Below are positions 24,618 through 33,703 of a stretch of DNA of 62,485 bases, one piece after another. A program made the position numbers and the translations under genes. Position 1 is the stretch's first letter; the number at the start of each line of letters is the position of its first letter. The DNA is from Sphingomonas sp. CROZ-RG-20F-R02-07 (lineage in GTDB: Bacteria > Pseudomonadota > Alphaproteobacteria > Sphingomonadales > Sphingomonadaceae): NCBI RefSeq assembly GCF_022662335.1, contig NZ_JAKNQJ010000016.1:1-62485 (forward strand), in the 5' to 3' direction. The notes under the pieces were generated by a model. The model did no database searches and was not told the DNA's origin. It worked only from the letters and a program-made list of their open reading frames with translations.

Positions 24618-25016
24618 ATGACGATTGCGGGGCTCGCGCGCGAGGGCGGTGTGGGCGTCGAGACTATCCGCTACTACCAGCGTCGCGGCTTGCTGGCGCA
24701 ACCGCCGCGGACGGCTGGATCGGGCGTGGCTGGCGGGATCCGCCGCTATGACGCCGAGGCGGTTCGGCAGCTTAAGTTCGTCCGCTCGGCGCAAGCTGCC
24801 GGGTTCACGCTTGAGGAGGTTAGCGAACTCCTGAAGCTCGACGCCACAGACAACCGTAGCAAAGCGCGCGCGATGGCTAGGTCCCGGATAGCTGCGCTCG
24901 ATCGGAAAATACACGAACTCGAGACCGCGAAGGTTTGGCTTACCCGACTTGCCGACGAATGCGGCGCGTCCGACGTCGGTCGCTGCCCAATATTGCGGGC
25001 TTTCGAAGCAAGCTAA
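24618..25016 (+). CDS. MerR-family transcriptional regulator
   Basis: This gene encodes a 132-residue MerR regulator. The winged helix-turn-helix at residues 1-50 contains TIAGLAREGGVGVETIRYYQRRGLL, followed by the second wing with GIRRYDAEAVRQLKFVRSAQ, a long dimerisation helix, and a C-terminal part with two Cys (about 115 and 123, ECGASDVGRC). These correspond to two of the three mercury ligands of MerR, but the third (near position 82 in MerR) is absent, so mercury sensing is unlikely. It is divergent from the glutaredoxin-MauE gene with a MerR-type operator between. ATG at 24618 fits the family; GTG at 24609 is possible. Confidence 0.87.
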   Translation: MTIAGLAREGGVGVETIRYYQRRGLLAQPPRTAGSGVAGGIRRYDAEAVRQLKFVRSAQAAGFTLEEVSELLKLDATDNRSKARAMARSRIAALDRKIHELETAKVWLTRLADECGASDVGRCPILRAFEAS

Positions 25017-25110
25017 GCGATGGTCATTGCGCGAAATTCTTGCGAGGCTGATATGAACGATAGTCCGCTTTCGGCGCGCGCGAGCTTGGCCCTTAATGAC
25101 GGCATCTGGG

Positions 25111-26466
25111 TCATCCAGGTCGTGATGAAGCAAAACCGAGCCATCGGCGCGCGCCAGGCAGGGCTCGCAAGGCAGTCGCATCGACAAGCAGGACAAGAAG
25201 CAGCGTTAGCCCGAACAACGGCATATATAGCGCTAGCGTGCAGATCGTCACGACAAGTCCCGCACCGAACCGTGGCCGGGACAGCGGCAACGGTGCGCCA
25301 AGCAAGCCCTGAGGGCGCCTTCGCCACCACAGCACCGTTCCTGAAACAGCGAGGACAAAAAGCAGCAGTGCGGTCGCTGTCCCGATCAGCTGATTGGCGA
25401 TCCCGAACAAGGCGCCCTCGTGCACCGCGATGCCGTAACCGACGATCCGATCGATCCAGTGACGCTGCGCGAAGTCGGTCCGGCCAATCAACTGTCCCGT
25501 GGCACCGTCGATTTGCAGGTCTGACCGAAGCGGTCGATCGGCGGCATCCGACGCGATCGACCACGGTGCGCCGCGCGTCTTCGGTGGTGAAATGAGCACC
25601 GGCGGCGCGACCCGAAGCGGTCGGACGGCTGCAACCACCCGATTCAGCTCGCCAGGAACGACGGCGGGGGCCGGCATCATCATGCCCTCATGCCCGGCGT
25701 GGACGCCCAGCATCGCGTCGGCCTTGGGTGCCGGTGCCTTGCCACCAATCGTCCAGTCAACCGGACCCTGTTCGGCGCTCGTGAGGTGGCGCACCTGTGC
25801 GAGATAGCCGCCCCATCCCGAGGCCCAGGGCAGCCCGGTAAGGATCAGCCCGAGCGCGAAGACGGACACCCAGATGCCCGCGACCGCGTGGATGTCGCGC
25901 CAGAAGAGGCGGCGCCCGCCACGCAACCGAGGATAGAGGATACCGGCAAGCCCACGCCCCCCCCGGGGCAACCAGAGGTACAGTCCGGTCAGCAGCATCA
26001 CAACCGCCCAGCACGCCGCAATCTCGACCACATAGCTGCCGATGTCGCCCAAGAGCAGCTGGCCGTGGAGGCGGGACACTACCGGTTCGAATCGCTGATC
26101 TTCGAGGGCAACATGCAACACCGCCAGCGAATGGGGATCGACATAGACACGTCGGTCGACGCCGTCCGCCATCACCAGCACGCGGGTCGCTTGGTTGGCG
26201 CTTTGGGACACGATGTAGCGGTCGAGGTGCGACCCCGGCACGGCGCGCAGCGACGCCGCGACCTGTGCCTCCGGCGAGGTGACGGGACCCGCGGTCACGA
26301 GACGGTCGTAGGGCCGATCGAGCCAAGCCTCGACCTGTGGGCGCCAGAGATAGATTGTGCCGGTAATCGCGAGCCAGACGACGAACGGCACGCAGATCAG
26401 GCCAGCATAGAAGTGCCAGCGCCAGACGGCGTTGTACCAGCGGGTGCCCGGCGCTTGGACGCTCAT
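25111..26466 (-). CDS. PepSY-associated membrane protein
   Basis: This gene encodes a 451-residue inner-membrane protein of the PepSY_TM family, often linked to siderophore or metal reduction after TonB-dependent uptake. Four membrane regions are visible: WHFYAGLICVPFVVWLAITGTIYLW near the start, EIAACWAVVMLLTGLYLWLP, WVSVFALGLILTGLPWASGW and the C-terminal pair. Two PepSY-like periplasmic parts lie between, one with YVDPHSLAVLH, the other with LQIDGATGQLI. His residues at the helix ends could bind haem or metal. It lies 37 bp after the TonB receptor gene and ends the DUF2946/receptor/PepSY operon. Confidence 0.88.
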   Translation of the reverse strand: MSVQAPGTRWYNAVWRWHFYAGLICVPFVVWLAITGTIYLWRPQVEAWLDRPYDRLVTAGPVTSPEAQVAASLRAVPGSHLDRYIVSQSANQATRVLVMADGVDRRVYVDPHSLAVLHVALEDQRFEPVVSRLHGQLLLGDIGSYVVEIAACWAVVMLLTGLYLWLPRGGRGLAGILYPRLRGGRRLFWRDIHAVAGIWVSVFALGLILTGLPWASGWGGYLAQVRHLTSAEQGPVDWTIGGKAPAPKADAMLGVHAGHEGMMMPAPAVVPGELNRVVAAVRPLRVAPPVLISPPKTRGAPWSIASDAADRPLRSDLQIDGATGQLIGRTDFAQRHWIDRIVGYGIAVHEGALFGIANQLIGTATALLLFVLAVSGTVLWWRRRPQGLLGAPLPLSRPRFGAGLVVTICTLALYMPLFGLTLLLVLLVDATALRALPGARRWLGFASSRPG

Positions 26467-26503
26467 CGCCGGTTCTCCACGGGGGCAGGATGCGACTGCG
26501 GCA

Positions 26504-28543
26504 TCAGTCGACCCTCACCCTGATGCCGCCGGTCGCGGTGAAAGGCTTGCCATACAGCGGCGCGGTGAAGCCGTCGTTGGTGCCGATATAGCGTCGGTCG
26601 AACAGATTCTCGATCTGCACGAACGCTTCAATGCCCTTTCGCAGCGGGGCGCTGGCGGCGAGGTCGGCGATGAAGTGCGCGTCAGTGCGATAGATCGAAT
26701 CCGGGTCGCCGTTGGTTGCCGAGACGTAGCGGATACGAGGGCTGAACTTCAGCCGGAGCGGACCCGTCCAGTCCAGCCCGGCACTGACCCGGTGCCGCGG
26801 GATGCCGGCCTGTTGGACGCCGATGCTGGCGGGGTCCTCGGGGTTCTGCGTCACGATCGAATCAGCGAAGGTGTAGGCGAGCGTGCCGTTGAGCCGCGGG
26901 GTTGCCCGCCACGTCAGCTCTGCCTCGACGCCGCGGCTGCGCGCGGTGCCGGCGTTGATGAGCCGGGCGCCGATGTCGAACCCGGCCGGCAGCGTCGCCG
27001 GGTCCAGATAGCGATAGGTCAGGAAATCGCGGATCGTGCTGCTGTAGGCGGTGGCCTGCACGCGGACGCCGCCGCGAACATAGTCGAACCCGACTTCGCC
27101 GCCCTCGAGCGTCTCGGGCTTGAGCGCAGCGTTGGCGTAGAGGATGTAGCCCGGCACCGACGCCGGGCGGTAGAGGTTGTCGAGCGTCGGCGCGCGGAAC
27201 GCGCGATAATAGGCGCCGCGCAACGCGAAACCTGCGGGAAGCTGGTAGCGGATCGACAGGCGCGGATCGATATCGCTGTCGTGGCGGCTTGCGACCCGGC
27301 CGAGGCCACCGGGTGAAGCATCCAGCCCGTTGAAGTTCAGGAAGTCCTGGTAGCGCAGGCTCGCGAGCACCTGAAACTGCTCGACCGGACGCAGATCGGC
27401 CTGTGCGAAACCGCCCAGGAAGCGTTGGTCGCCTGAACCGATGTCCGTCCGGATGTAGGCGCCGGTCTGAGCGAAGATCGAGGCGCGATCGCTGCCGCCG
27501 ACGCCATGATAGTCCGCCCCTGCGGATAACGAGCGAAGCAACCCGTCGAAGCGCTGCGTCCAGACCAGCGACGCCCCCCAGTCGTTGGCGCGGGTGAGGT
27601 GCCGGTTCTGGACGAACTCGGCCTCGTTGGGGTCGGCGCCGTCGGGTGCGCCGGTGTTGTTGGTGACGAAACGCTCGTCGACGTGGAAGCCGGTCAGGTC
27701 GACGCTGCTCCGCTCGGTTGGCGTCCAGCTGAGCGTGCCGGTGTAGCGCCAGTTGCGCTGGGTGTTGGTCTGAAGCCGCGTCAGGAAGTTCTGGTCGTTG
27801 TCGTAATAGCTCACCCGTGCGCGAGCGGTCAGATCGGGCGCGATGTCGGCGTTGCCCGACACCGCTGCCGTTCGCGCGGTGAACGAGGTGGGCACATCGA
27901 TCGAGCCGCGATAGCCCAGAGCCTGCTCGAGATAGCCGTCGCTGTGGCTGATCCCGCCATCGACGCCGATACCGTAGCCGCTGCCCGCCAGTGCTGCCGT
28001 GCCGTCCACTCGGTAACTGCCGCGGCTGCCGCCCGCCGCCTCCGCATCGAGCTCGGTCTTGGCAATGGGTCTGGTCAGGACGTTTATGACGCCGCCCATC
28101 GCGTAATTGCCCCATAGCGTCGCGCCACCGCCGCGCACCACCTCGACGCGGTCGATGGTGGCGACCGGCACCTCGCTCCACTGCACATAGCCGAAGAAGC
28201 TGTCGTTGAGCGGCACGCCGTCGAGCAGCACCAGCGAGCGGATACCCGATAGGCCGCGCATCGACACGATGGTGTCGGTGGGATGCTGCTCGTTGGTGCT
28301 GGCGATCGGCAGGTCCACGGAGGGCACCCGCCGCAACACGTCGTCGATCGAGCGTGCGGGGATATCGGCGATCTGATCGGCGGTGACGACGCTGACGCTG
28401 GCCGGCACGTCGGCAAGAGGCAGGGCGGAGCGTGTGGCGGTGACAACGATGTCGCCGCCCGGAGCGGCGGTCTGGGCGACGGCGGGAAACGCCCATAGGA
28501 GGCCGGGCGCGACAGCACCCGCCAGCAAGAAAGATCGGAACAT
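26504..28543 (-). CDS. TonB-dependent outer-membrane receptor (probable metal uptake)
   Basis: This gene encodes a 679-residue TonB-dependent receptor. A signal peptide ends near AFPAVAQ; the plug domain follows (DIVVTATRSALPLADVPASVSVV, DDVLRRVPSVDLP, SMRGLSGIRSLVLLDGVPLND, VEVVRGGGATLWGNYAMGGVINV), then a 22-strand barrel ending in the aromatic-plus-charged tail FTATGGIRVRVD. The size and plug fit the cobalamin/siderophore/copper type rather than the larger SusC-like receptors. Its neighbours, DUF2946 and PepSY_TM, point to iron or copper uptake; the exact ligand is not visible. ATG at 28543 is chosen because it begins the signal peptide. Confidence 0.92.
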   Translation of the reverse strand: MFRSFLLAGAVAPGLLWAFPAVAQTAAPGGDIVVTATRSALPLADVPASVSVVTADQIADIPARSIDDVLRRVPSVDLPIASTNEQHPTDTIVSMRGLSGIRSLVLLDGVPLNDSFFGYVQWSEVPVATIDRVEVVRGGGATLWGNYAMGGVINVLTRPIAKTELDAEAAGGSRGSYRVDGTAALAGSGYGIGVDGGISHSDGYLEQALGYRGSIDVPTSFTARTAAVSGNADIAPDLTARARVSYYDNDQNFLTRLQTNTQRNWRYTGTLSWTPTERSSVDLTGFHVDERFVTNNTGAPDGADPNEAEFVQNRHLTRANDWGASLVWTQRFDGLLRSLSAGADYHGVGGSDRASIFAQTGAYIRTDIGSGDQRFLGGFAQADLRPVEQFQVLASLRYQDFLNFNGLDASPGGLGRVASRHDSDIDPRLSIRYQLPAGFALRGAYYRAFRAPTLDNLYRPASVPGYILYANAALKPETLEGGEVGFDYVRGGVRVQATAYSSTIRDFLTYRYLDPATLPAGFDIGARLINAGTARSRGVEAELTWRATPRLNGTLAYTFADSIVTQNPEDPASIGVQQAGIPRHRVSAGLDWTGPLRLKFSPRIRYVSATNGDPDSIYRTDAHFIADLAASAPLRKGIEAFVQIENLFDRRYIGTNDGFTAPLYGKPFTATGGIRVRVD

Positions 28544-28626
28544 GATGATACCTTCGATCGGCCCGGCATCCACGATGCGGGCCACAATTCACGGGGGCGG
28601 CGACGAAGCCAGCGCGCGATCTCGGA

Positions 28627-29064
28627 TCAAAGGAAAGCTGGAGGTCCCCTCAGCGGCGGCCGAAAGCGGCGGCAGCGAAGAGGGTCGGGCAGCAGAAAGC
28701 CGACGAACCCCAGCGCCATGACGAAGGCAATCAGGGCGTCGAGTTGGATCGGATCAATCGCACTCAGCGCAGCGGCTGACAGACTGGAGAAGGCGCAGGG
28801 CATCTCGGCCTTGCCATGGTCCTTCGATTTGCGGGGATCCGACCCGTCGCCGTGCATGGCCGGCATGTCCCTCATCGGGCCGGTGCCCGAGCACATGATG
28901 ATGCCCATGCGGCCACCATCGCTATCGATCATGTAGCCGGTCGGAACGAGCAGCTTCAGGAGCAATGCCGCCGCGCAGATAACCAAGGCGATATGGCGTT
29001 GCGCAATGAGGTGCCGGACGGAATGCACGGCTCGCCAGATAGCCGCTGTAGCTGGAAATGTCAC
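28627..29064 (-). CDS. DUF2946-family protein
   Basis: This gene encodes a 145-residue small membrane-anchored protein resembling DUF2946. A membrane helix (IALVICAAALLLKLLVPTGYMI) is followed by a Met/His/Cys-containing stretch (MGIIMCSGTGPM, a DMPAMHGDGSDP segment and PCAFSSL) and another hydrophobic region (LIAFVMALGFVGFLLPDPL). DUF2946 genes often lie next to copper or siderophore receptor genes, which fits here because the TonB receptor gene begins 83 bp downstream on the same strand. The Met/His/Cys residues could bind a metal; this is an inference. Confidence 0.75.
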   Translation of the reverse strand: MTFPATAAIWRAVHSVRHLIAQRHIALVICAAALLLKLLVPTGYMIDSDGGRMGIIMCSGTGPMRDMPAMHGDGSDPRKSKDHGKAEMPCAFSSLSAAALSAIDPIQLDALIAFVMALGFVGFLLPDPLRCRRFRPPLRGPPAFL

Positions 29065-29445
29065 CCAGGCATGCCGGTCAGAGAGTGTTCAGTCGACCTG
29101 AACGAATGGCGAGAAATGGAAAGCAATTAGAAGGCCGTAAACGGCCGGAACTGGGTCGTCGCCGACGTGAACAGAAGGGCAGCTGAGCCATCAGGCTACC
29201 GTTAGGCATGCGTTCAGCGCTGGCCTGTAAGTCGTTGGAGCGAATTTGGGGATACCGCGCCCCCGCGGTCAATGCTGGAGGTGAGCTATGTTTCCGGTTT
29301 AAGGTTGCGCCGGAGAGGTCTGGCTTGGGGCCCCGCCGCTCAAATTCAATCCAGCTCGTTTACTTCGGATTGAAATATCGACGCCTACCACAGGGCTAGA
29401 CCTGCGCCTGCAGGGTTCGGTCGGTACCGGCAGGGGGTAAACGGG
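29065..29445. other. Intergenic region without a recognisable gene
   Basis: Somewhat less GC-rich than its neighbours. Short open frames are present, but none has a family signature or a good ribosome site. It separates the metal-uptake operon from the next gene and should contain the operon promoter near its left end, which I could not define. Confidence 0.4.
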
Positions 29446-30198
29446 ATGGCAGCTTATCACGGGTCGCCAGCTCCAACCGTGCTGGAACAACAGGGTAGAC
29501 TAGTTCGACGTTTTGGGAGGCATGGCTTGGCGCAAGCGAAAGGCTCGTCTTTTTATGGCGGGCTCGCGTGGTTCATCATCAGCATCGTGACGTTGAGCTA
29601 TCTTGCCAGCCTGAGCGATCAGTGGCTGGAACTGGCGCAGACGAGATCAGGTTCTTCTGCGCTTTATTTTCGACCGGGCAGTCCTGATACGATCACGTTC
29701 TGGATACCAACGATCTTGGCTATGATCGTGCTCAACCTCAGAATGGAAGCGGTCACTAAGCTGGCGGTACTGATCCTGCTGTTCGCCGCAATGATTGGCT
29801 CATCAGCGATGGCGATGACCGGCTACGACGTGGTGACGGGTGATCGCGTGCTAATCCACTCACCGGTGCCTTGGCATCGCGATGTTCGTTTCTTCCTTGC
29901 TGATGCGCGGGTGACGGCAAAGGGATGTCACTACTGGCATACTAGAAGCGGCACGCACCGTCGCATTATCTTCCAGGTACAAGGTGGTCCGGGCGGTGAG
30001 CAGACGGTAGATTTGGGCGATGCCGTCGAGGGCAACCTCGGTAATTGGCTAGCTGTGATGCGAGGCTACGATGATGGATCACTGCCACTGGCAGCGGCGG
30101 CGGGCACCAACACGCCCCACGATCCTGACTGCTTGCGATTCTGGTCCACCGACCTTGATCAACAGCAGCAAGCGGAACTGTCCCGCCTGTTGAGCTAG
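29446..30198 (+). CDS. Hypothetical membrane protein
   Basis: This gene encodes 250 residues. Three membrane helices are visible near residues 40-60 (GGLAWFIISIVTLSYLASL), 85-100 (ITFWIPTILAMIVLNL) and 105-125 (TKLAVLILLFAAMIGSSAMA), and the C-terminal half is soluble with single Cys residues near 165 and 233 and the segment HYWHTRSGTHRRIIFQVQGG. I recognise no family. Lower GC content and codon choice differ from the flanking metal-uptake and efflux operons, which suggests separate acquisition. The start is uncertain; an ATG at 29521-29526 region would begin closer to the first helix. Confidence 0.5.
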   Translation: MAAYHGSPAPTVLEQQGRLVRRFGRHGLAQAKGSSFYGGLAWFIISIVTLSYLASLSDQWLELAQTRSGSSALYFRPGSPDTITFWIPTILAMIVLNLRMEAVTKLAVLILLFAAMIGSSAMAMTGYDVVTGDRVLIHSPVPWHRDVRFFLADARVTAKGCHYWHTRSGTHRRIIFQVQGGPGGEQTVDLGDAVEGNLGNWLAVMRGYDDGSLPLAAAAGTNTPHDPDCLRFWSTDLDQQQQAELSRLLS

Positions 30199-30678
30199 GT
30201 GGCATGCCGTTGGCGGGTAGCGATGGGACTCTCGCATGCCGCGATAACGCGCGGGCAGTCAAAGGGAAGTTCGCTTCGTCATCCGCTATGAAACTCCAGG
30301 TGTTCAATCGGCAGTTCCGTCCCCTGTGATCGGCTTCAAGCCGATCCTGAACAAACGGCAGATGTTGGGGGTTCGGCAAGATAGTCTGAGTGGCTGAATC
30401 TGGGTCGACGCGGCGGTGAGCAGCGTCGGCAGATTTCGACGCGAGCGGGACGTTGGCATTCAGCGGGCAAAGGTAAGTATCGTTGGCTTGAACCCGCCTC
30501 AGGGTTGGGACACGATAGTCCATCGGGCAAGATCCGAGAGCGTTCTCGTGGAGCGTGGCATGGAAGAGCTTAACCAGGTGGCGGGCGAAGGCTTGTGTCG
30601 GGAGTCTAGTCTCTATCCCGCCGTGTTCGGGTCAATGCTCGCCGCAACGATCGCGCTCGTGCTCGCGCTCTGCCTGGG
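30199..30678. other. Intergenic region with a doubtful small ORF
   Basis: No supported gene. A short frame from ATG 30560 to 30688 would give 42 residues ending in one hydrophobic helix (PAVFGSMLAATIALVLALCLG), and it overlaps the end of the outer-membrane-factor gene by 10 bp. It might be a tiny membrane protein but has no supporting ribosome site, so it is not called. Confidence 0.3.
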
Positions 30679-32148
30679 CTATCTCTGAGCGGCGACTGTA
30701 GAGGTTACGGCGCTGTCCGCGTTGCCGGTCCAGCCCCCCGCGGTCGCGACATACAGACGCGCGACGTTTAGGAACTGACGCGCACGCGACTCGACCAGGT
30801 TCGAGGTGGCCCGCTGGTAGAGCCGTTCCGAGTCGAGCGTCTGCAGGATGCCGGTGTTGCCGACTTGGAAACTCCGCCGCGACAGACCGAGCGAGCGGCT
30901 CGCGACGTGGACGGCCTCGCGCTGGTTGGCGACCGAACGCGCATCGCTGTCGAGCGACTGCAACAGGTCGGCGACCTGGCGGAAGGCATCGAGCACGGTC
31001 TGGCGGTATGTCGCGTCCGCTGCCCGCGCACGCTCGACGGCGGCTTGCTTCTCGGCCTTCAGCGTCCCGCCGTGGAAAATCGGCGCGGCCAGCCCGGCGA
31101 ACAGATCGAAGCCGCGCGTCGCGCCCGAGAAGAGGTCGCCGATCCTCGGTGTGCCCTGCGTAATCGTCGCGCCGAGCGTGATGTCGGGATACAGGTTCGC
31201 GCTGGCGACACCGACCGCGGCGGTCGACGCATGGAGGTTCGCCTCCGCCTGCAGGATATCGGGCCGCTGATGGACCAGCGCGGACGGCAGCGTGACCGGG
31301 ACGGAGCGCGGTAGCGTGAAGCCGTTCAGGTCGAACTCGGTCGCGCCGAGATCCGCCGGTGGGGTGCCGGTAAGCGTCGCGAGCAGGTGGCGCGCCTCGG
31401 CAAGCTGTTGCCCGAGCTGCGGAATGTCCGATCGATCGGCTTCGTACTGCGCCTGCGCGTTGAGCACCTCGACCAGCGTTCCTTCGCCCGCATCCTTGCG
31501 CTTCTGCGTCAGGTCGACGTTGCGGCGATCCTCGGCCAGCAGCTGGTTTGCGGTCTCGATACGCGTACGGATCGCGGCGATAAGGAGGACCTGATTGACC
31601 ACCTGGCCCGCGATCGAGAGATGTGCGGCCTGCGTCTGGCGGAGTTGCGCGTCCGCTTCGGCACCGACCTGCTCGGTCTCGCGGCGGCGCCGGCCGAACA
31701 GGTCGAGCGGATACGAGATGCCGCCGCCAACCGAATAGAGATCAAATTCCGGATTGTTCCCGGGGAAGCCGAACGCCTGGAGATTGACCTGCTCGTGCTC
31801 GACGCGGGCGTTGGCATCGACCTGAGGCAGTTGTCGTCCGCGCGCGGCCGTCAATTCCTGCCGCGCCGCCGCTAGCGTCGCGTTGCTGGCTTCCAGCGAG
31901 GCGTTGTGTGCGATCGCCCGATCGACGAACGCATCGAGCTGGGACGATCCGAACGCGCGCCACCAGGCGAGTTGCGGTCCCTGTCCGGGCATAGCGGACG
32001 GGCCCTCGGTATCGCGCGGTGCAGGATCCGCGGGCGATACATAGCCGGTCTGGCCAGGGGCGGCGGGGCGCGTGAAATGCGGGCCGACGGTGCAGCCGGC
32101 AAGTGCGAGTGCGGCGCTCGCCACAAGGAATGGAGTGCGACACGTCAT
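30679..32148 (-). CDS. Outer-membrane efflux factor, NodT family
   Basis: This gene encodes a 489-residue TolC-like outer-membrane factor of the NodT (RND/MFS-linked) family. A lipoprotein signal ends in LAGC (Cys 19) and the mature part shows the OEP repeats: LAWWRAFGSSQLDAFVDRAIAHNASLEASNA, PLDLFGRRRRETE, and the second copy with VTLPSALVHQRPDILQAEANLHA, LYPDITLGATI. It would form the trimeric exit duct of the pump. It is the last gene of the emrA-emrB-OMF operon, 4 bp after emrB. The paralogue at 43.7 kb belongs to a different pump. Confidence 0.93.
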   Translation of the reverse strand: MTCRTPFLVASAALALAGCTVGPHFTRPAAPGQTGYVSPADPAPRDTEGPSAMPGQGPQLAWWRAFGSSQLDAFVDRAIAHNASLEASNATLAAARQELTAARGRQLPQVDANARVEHEQVNLQAFGFPGNNPEFDLYSVGGGISYPLDLFGRRRRETEQVGAEADAQLRQTQAAHLSIAGQVVNQVLLIAAIRTRIETANQLLAEDRRNVDLTQKRKDAGEGTLVEVLNAQAQYEADRSDIPQLGQQLAEARHLLATLTGTPPADLGATEFDLNGFTLPRSVPVTLPSALVHQRPDILQAEANLHASTAAVGVASANLYPDITLGATITQGTPRIGDLFSGATRGFDLFAGLAAPIFHGGTLKAEKQAAVERARAADATYRQTVLDAFRQVADLLQSLDSDARSVANQREAVHVASRSLGLSRRSFQVGNTGILQTLDSERLYQRATSNLVESRARQFLNVARLYVATAGGWTGNADSAVTSTVAAQR

Positions 32149-32152
32149 TGGC

Positions 32153-33703
32153 TCAGTCCATGTGCATGGTCGGCGCCGCAGCCCCTTTTCGAGGCGGGCG
32201 CATGAGGAAGATCAGCGGGGCGGTGATCAGCGTCACCACGAACAGCGCGTAGAAGGCATCGATATAGGACACCATGCTGGCCTGGCGGGTGATCTCGCCG
32301 TTGAGCCGGGCGAGGTCCGACAGCGAAGTGAAGTCGAAATCGGGCATGGCGGCGGTCATCGCCGGGTTGTCGGGTCGCACACCCTCGACGAGCCGTGCGT
32401 GCACCGTGTCGGTGTTGCGGATCGTCATGAACTGCAGCACCGAGATGCCGATCGCCGAGCCGATGTTGCGGATCAGCGTGAACATCGCCGCGCCTTCGTT
32501 GCGCAGACGGCTGTCGAGCGTGGCGAACGCGACCGTCGACAGCGGCACGAACACGAGGCCCGTGCCCAGCCCCTGGATGAACCCGGTACTGACGATCAGG
32601 CGCTCGTCCATGCCCAGCGAGAAGCCGCTCATCCGCCACGTCGAATAGGCGGCGATCATCAGCCCGGTGCCGATCAGCAGGCGCGGATCGACCCGCTTGA
32701 TGAGTTGCCCGACGGTGATCATCGAGATCATCGTCCCGAGGCCGCGCGGCGCGGTGACGAGCCCGGTCAGGACGACGGGATACCCCATCAGCCCCTCCAG
32801 CATCGGCGGGAGCAGCGCGAGTACCGAAAAGATCAGCACGCCGAGAAAGAAGCCGAGGACCGAACTGGCGACGAAATTGCGGTCCGCAAACAGCGCGATG
32901 TCGATGAACGGCTTTTTCGCGGTGAGCGTCTGGACGATGAAAAGATAGAAGAAGAAGACCGCCAGGGCCGCCTCGATGATGATCTCGCGGCTGGAGAACC
33001 AGTCGAGCTGTTGCCCGCGATCGAGCATCACCTGGAACGAGGCGATCGCCAACGCCAGCATCGCAAAACCGAACAGGTCGAGCTTGATCTTCTCGATCGA
33101 CTTTGTCTCGGACAAGAAGAAATACAGCCCTGCAAAGGCGAGCACGCCGATCGGCAGGTTGATGAAGAACACCCAGCGCCAGTCGTAATTGTCGGTCAGC
33201 CAGCCGCCGAGCGCAGGGCCGACGATCGGCCCGAGGATCGCGCCCATCCCCCAGATCGACATTGCCGAACCGTGATCCTCGGGCTTGTTGATGTCGAGCA
33301 GGATCGCCTGGCTCATCGGTACCAGCGCCGCGCCGAATACGCCCTGGAGCAGGCGGAAGCCGACCAGTTCGCCGAGGCTGGTGGCCACGCCGCACAGCCC
33401 GCTGGCGATCGTGAAACCGATGATCGAATAGAGCATCAACCGCTTGCGCCCGAACCGCCCCGCCATCCAGCCGGTCAGCGGCGTCACGATCGCGGCGGCG
33501 ACGATATAGCTCGTCAGTACCCAGGTGATCTGGTCGGCGGAGGCCGAGACGCTGCCCTGCATGTGCGGGAGCGCGACGTTGGCGATTGTCGAATCGAGCG
33601 AGTTCATGACCGTAGCCGCCATCACCGACGCGGTGATGAACTTGCGCGTCGTCGGGTCGGGAAGGCCCGTATCGGCTACGGTGTTTGCCACGACATTCGT
33701 CAC
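32153..33703 (-). CDS. emrB: EmrB-like MFS multidrug exporter (DHA2 family)
   Basis: This gene encodes a 516-residue, 14-helix major-facilitator exporter of the DHA2 (EmrB/QacA) family driven by the proton gradient. Visible signatures are the motif D1-like LDSTIANVALPHMQG near residue 37, the A motif GWMAGRFGRKRLMLYS, the C motif GWMGAILGPIVGPALGGWL-type stretch near residue 155 (GMGAILGPIVGPALGGWLTD), and the cytoplasmic loop near residue 200. With EmrA and the NodT-type factor it should form a tripartite pump for hydrophobic toxic compounds. The start overlaps the emrA stop by 4 bp (ATGA), so translation is coupled. Confidence 0.93.
   Translation of the reverse strand: MTNVVANTVADTGLPDPTTRKFITASVMAATVMNSLDSTIANVALPHMQGSVSASADQITWVLTSYIVAAAIVTPLTGWMAGRFGRKRLMLYSIIGFTIASGLCGVATSLGELVGFRLLQGVFGAALVPMSQAILLDINKPEDHGSAMSIWGMGAILGPIVGPALGGWLTDNYDWRWVFFINLPIGVLAFAGLYFFLSETKSIEKIKLDLFGFAMLALAIASFQVMLDRGQQLDWFSSREIIIEAALAVFFFYLFIVQTLTAKKPFIDIALFADRNFVASSVLGFFLGVLIFSVLALLPPMLEGLMGYPVVLTGLVTAPRGLGTMISMITVGQLIKRVDPRLLIGTGLMIAAYSTWRMSGFSLGMDERLIVSTGFIQGLGTGLVFVPLSTVAFATLDSRLRNEGAAMFTLIRNIGSAIGISVLQFMTIRNTDTVHARLVEGVRPDNPAMTAAMPDFDFTSLSDLARLNGEITRQASMVSYIDAFYALFVVTLITAPLIFLMRPPRKGAAAPTMHMD

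Noticed and set aside
24618..25016. Mercury-resistance MerR
   Set aside because: The Cys corresponding to the third mercury ligand is missing, and no merT, merP or merA gene is present.
30416..30688. Hypothetical 90-residue protein
   Set aside because: No family, no ribosome site, and it overlaps the end of the efflux duct gene; only mentioned in the gap note.
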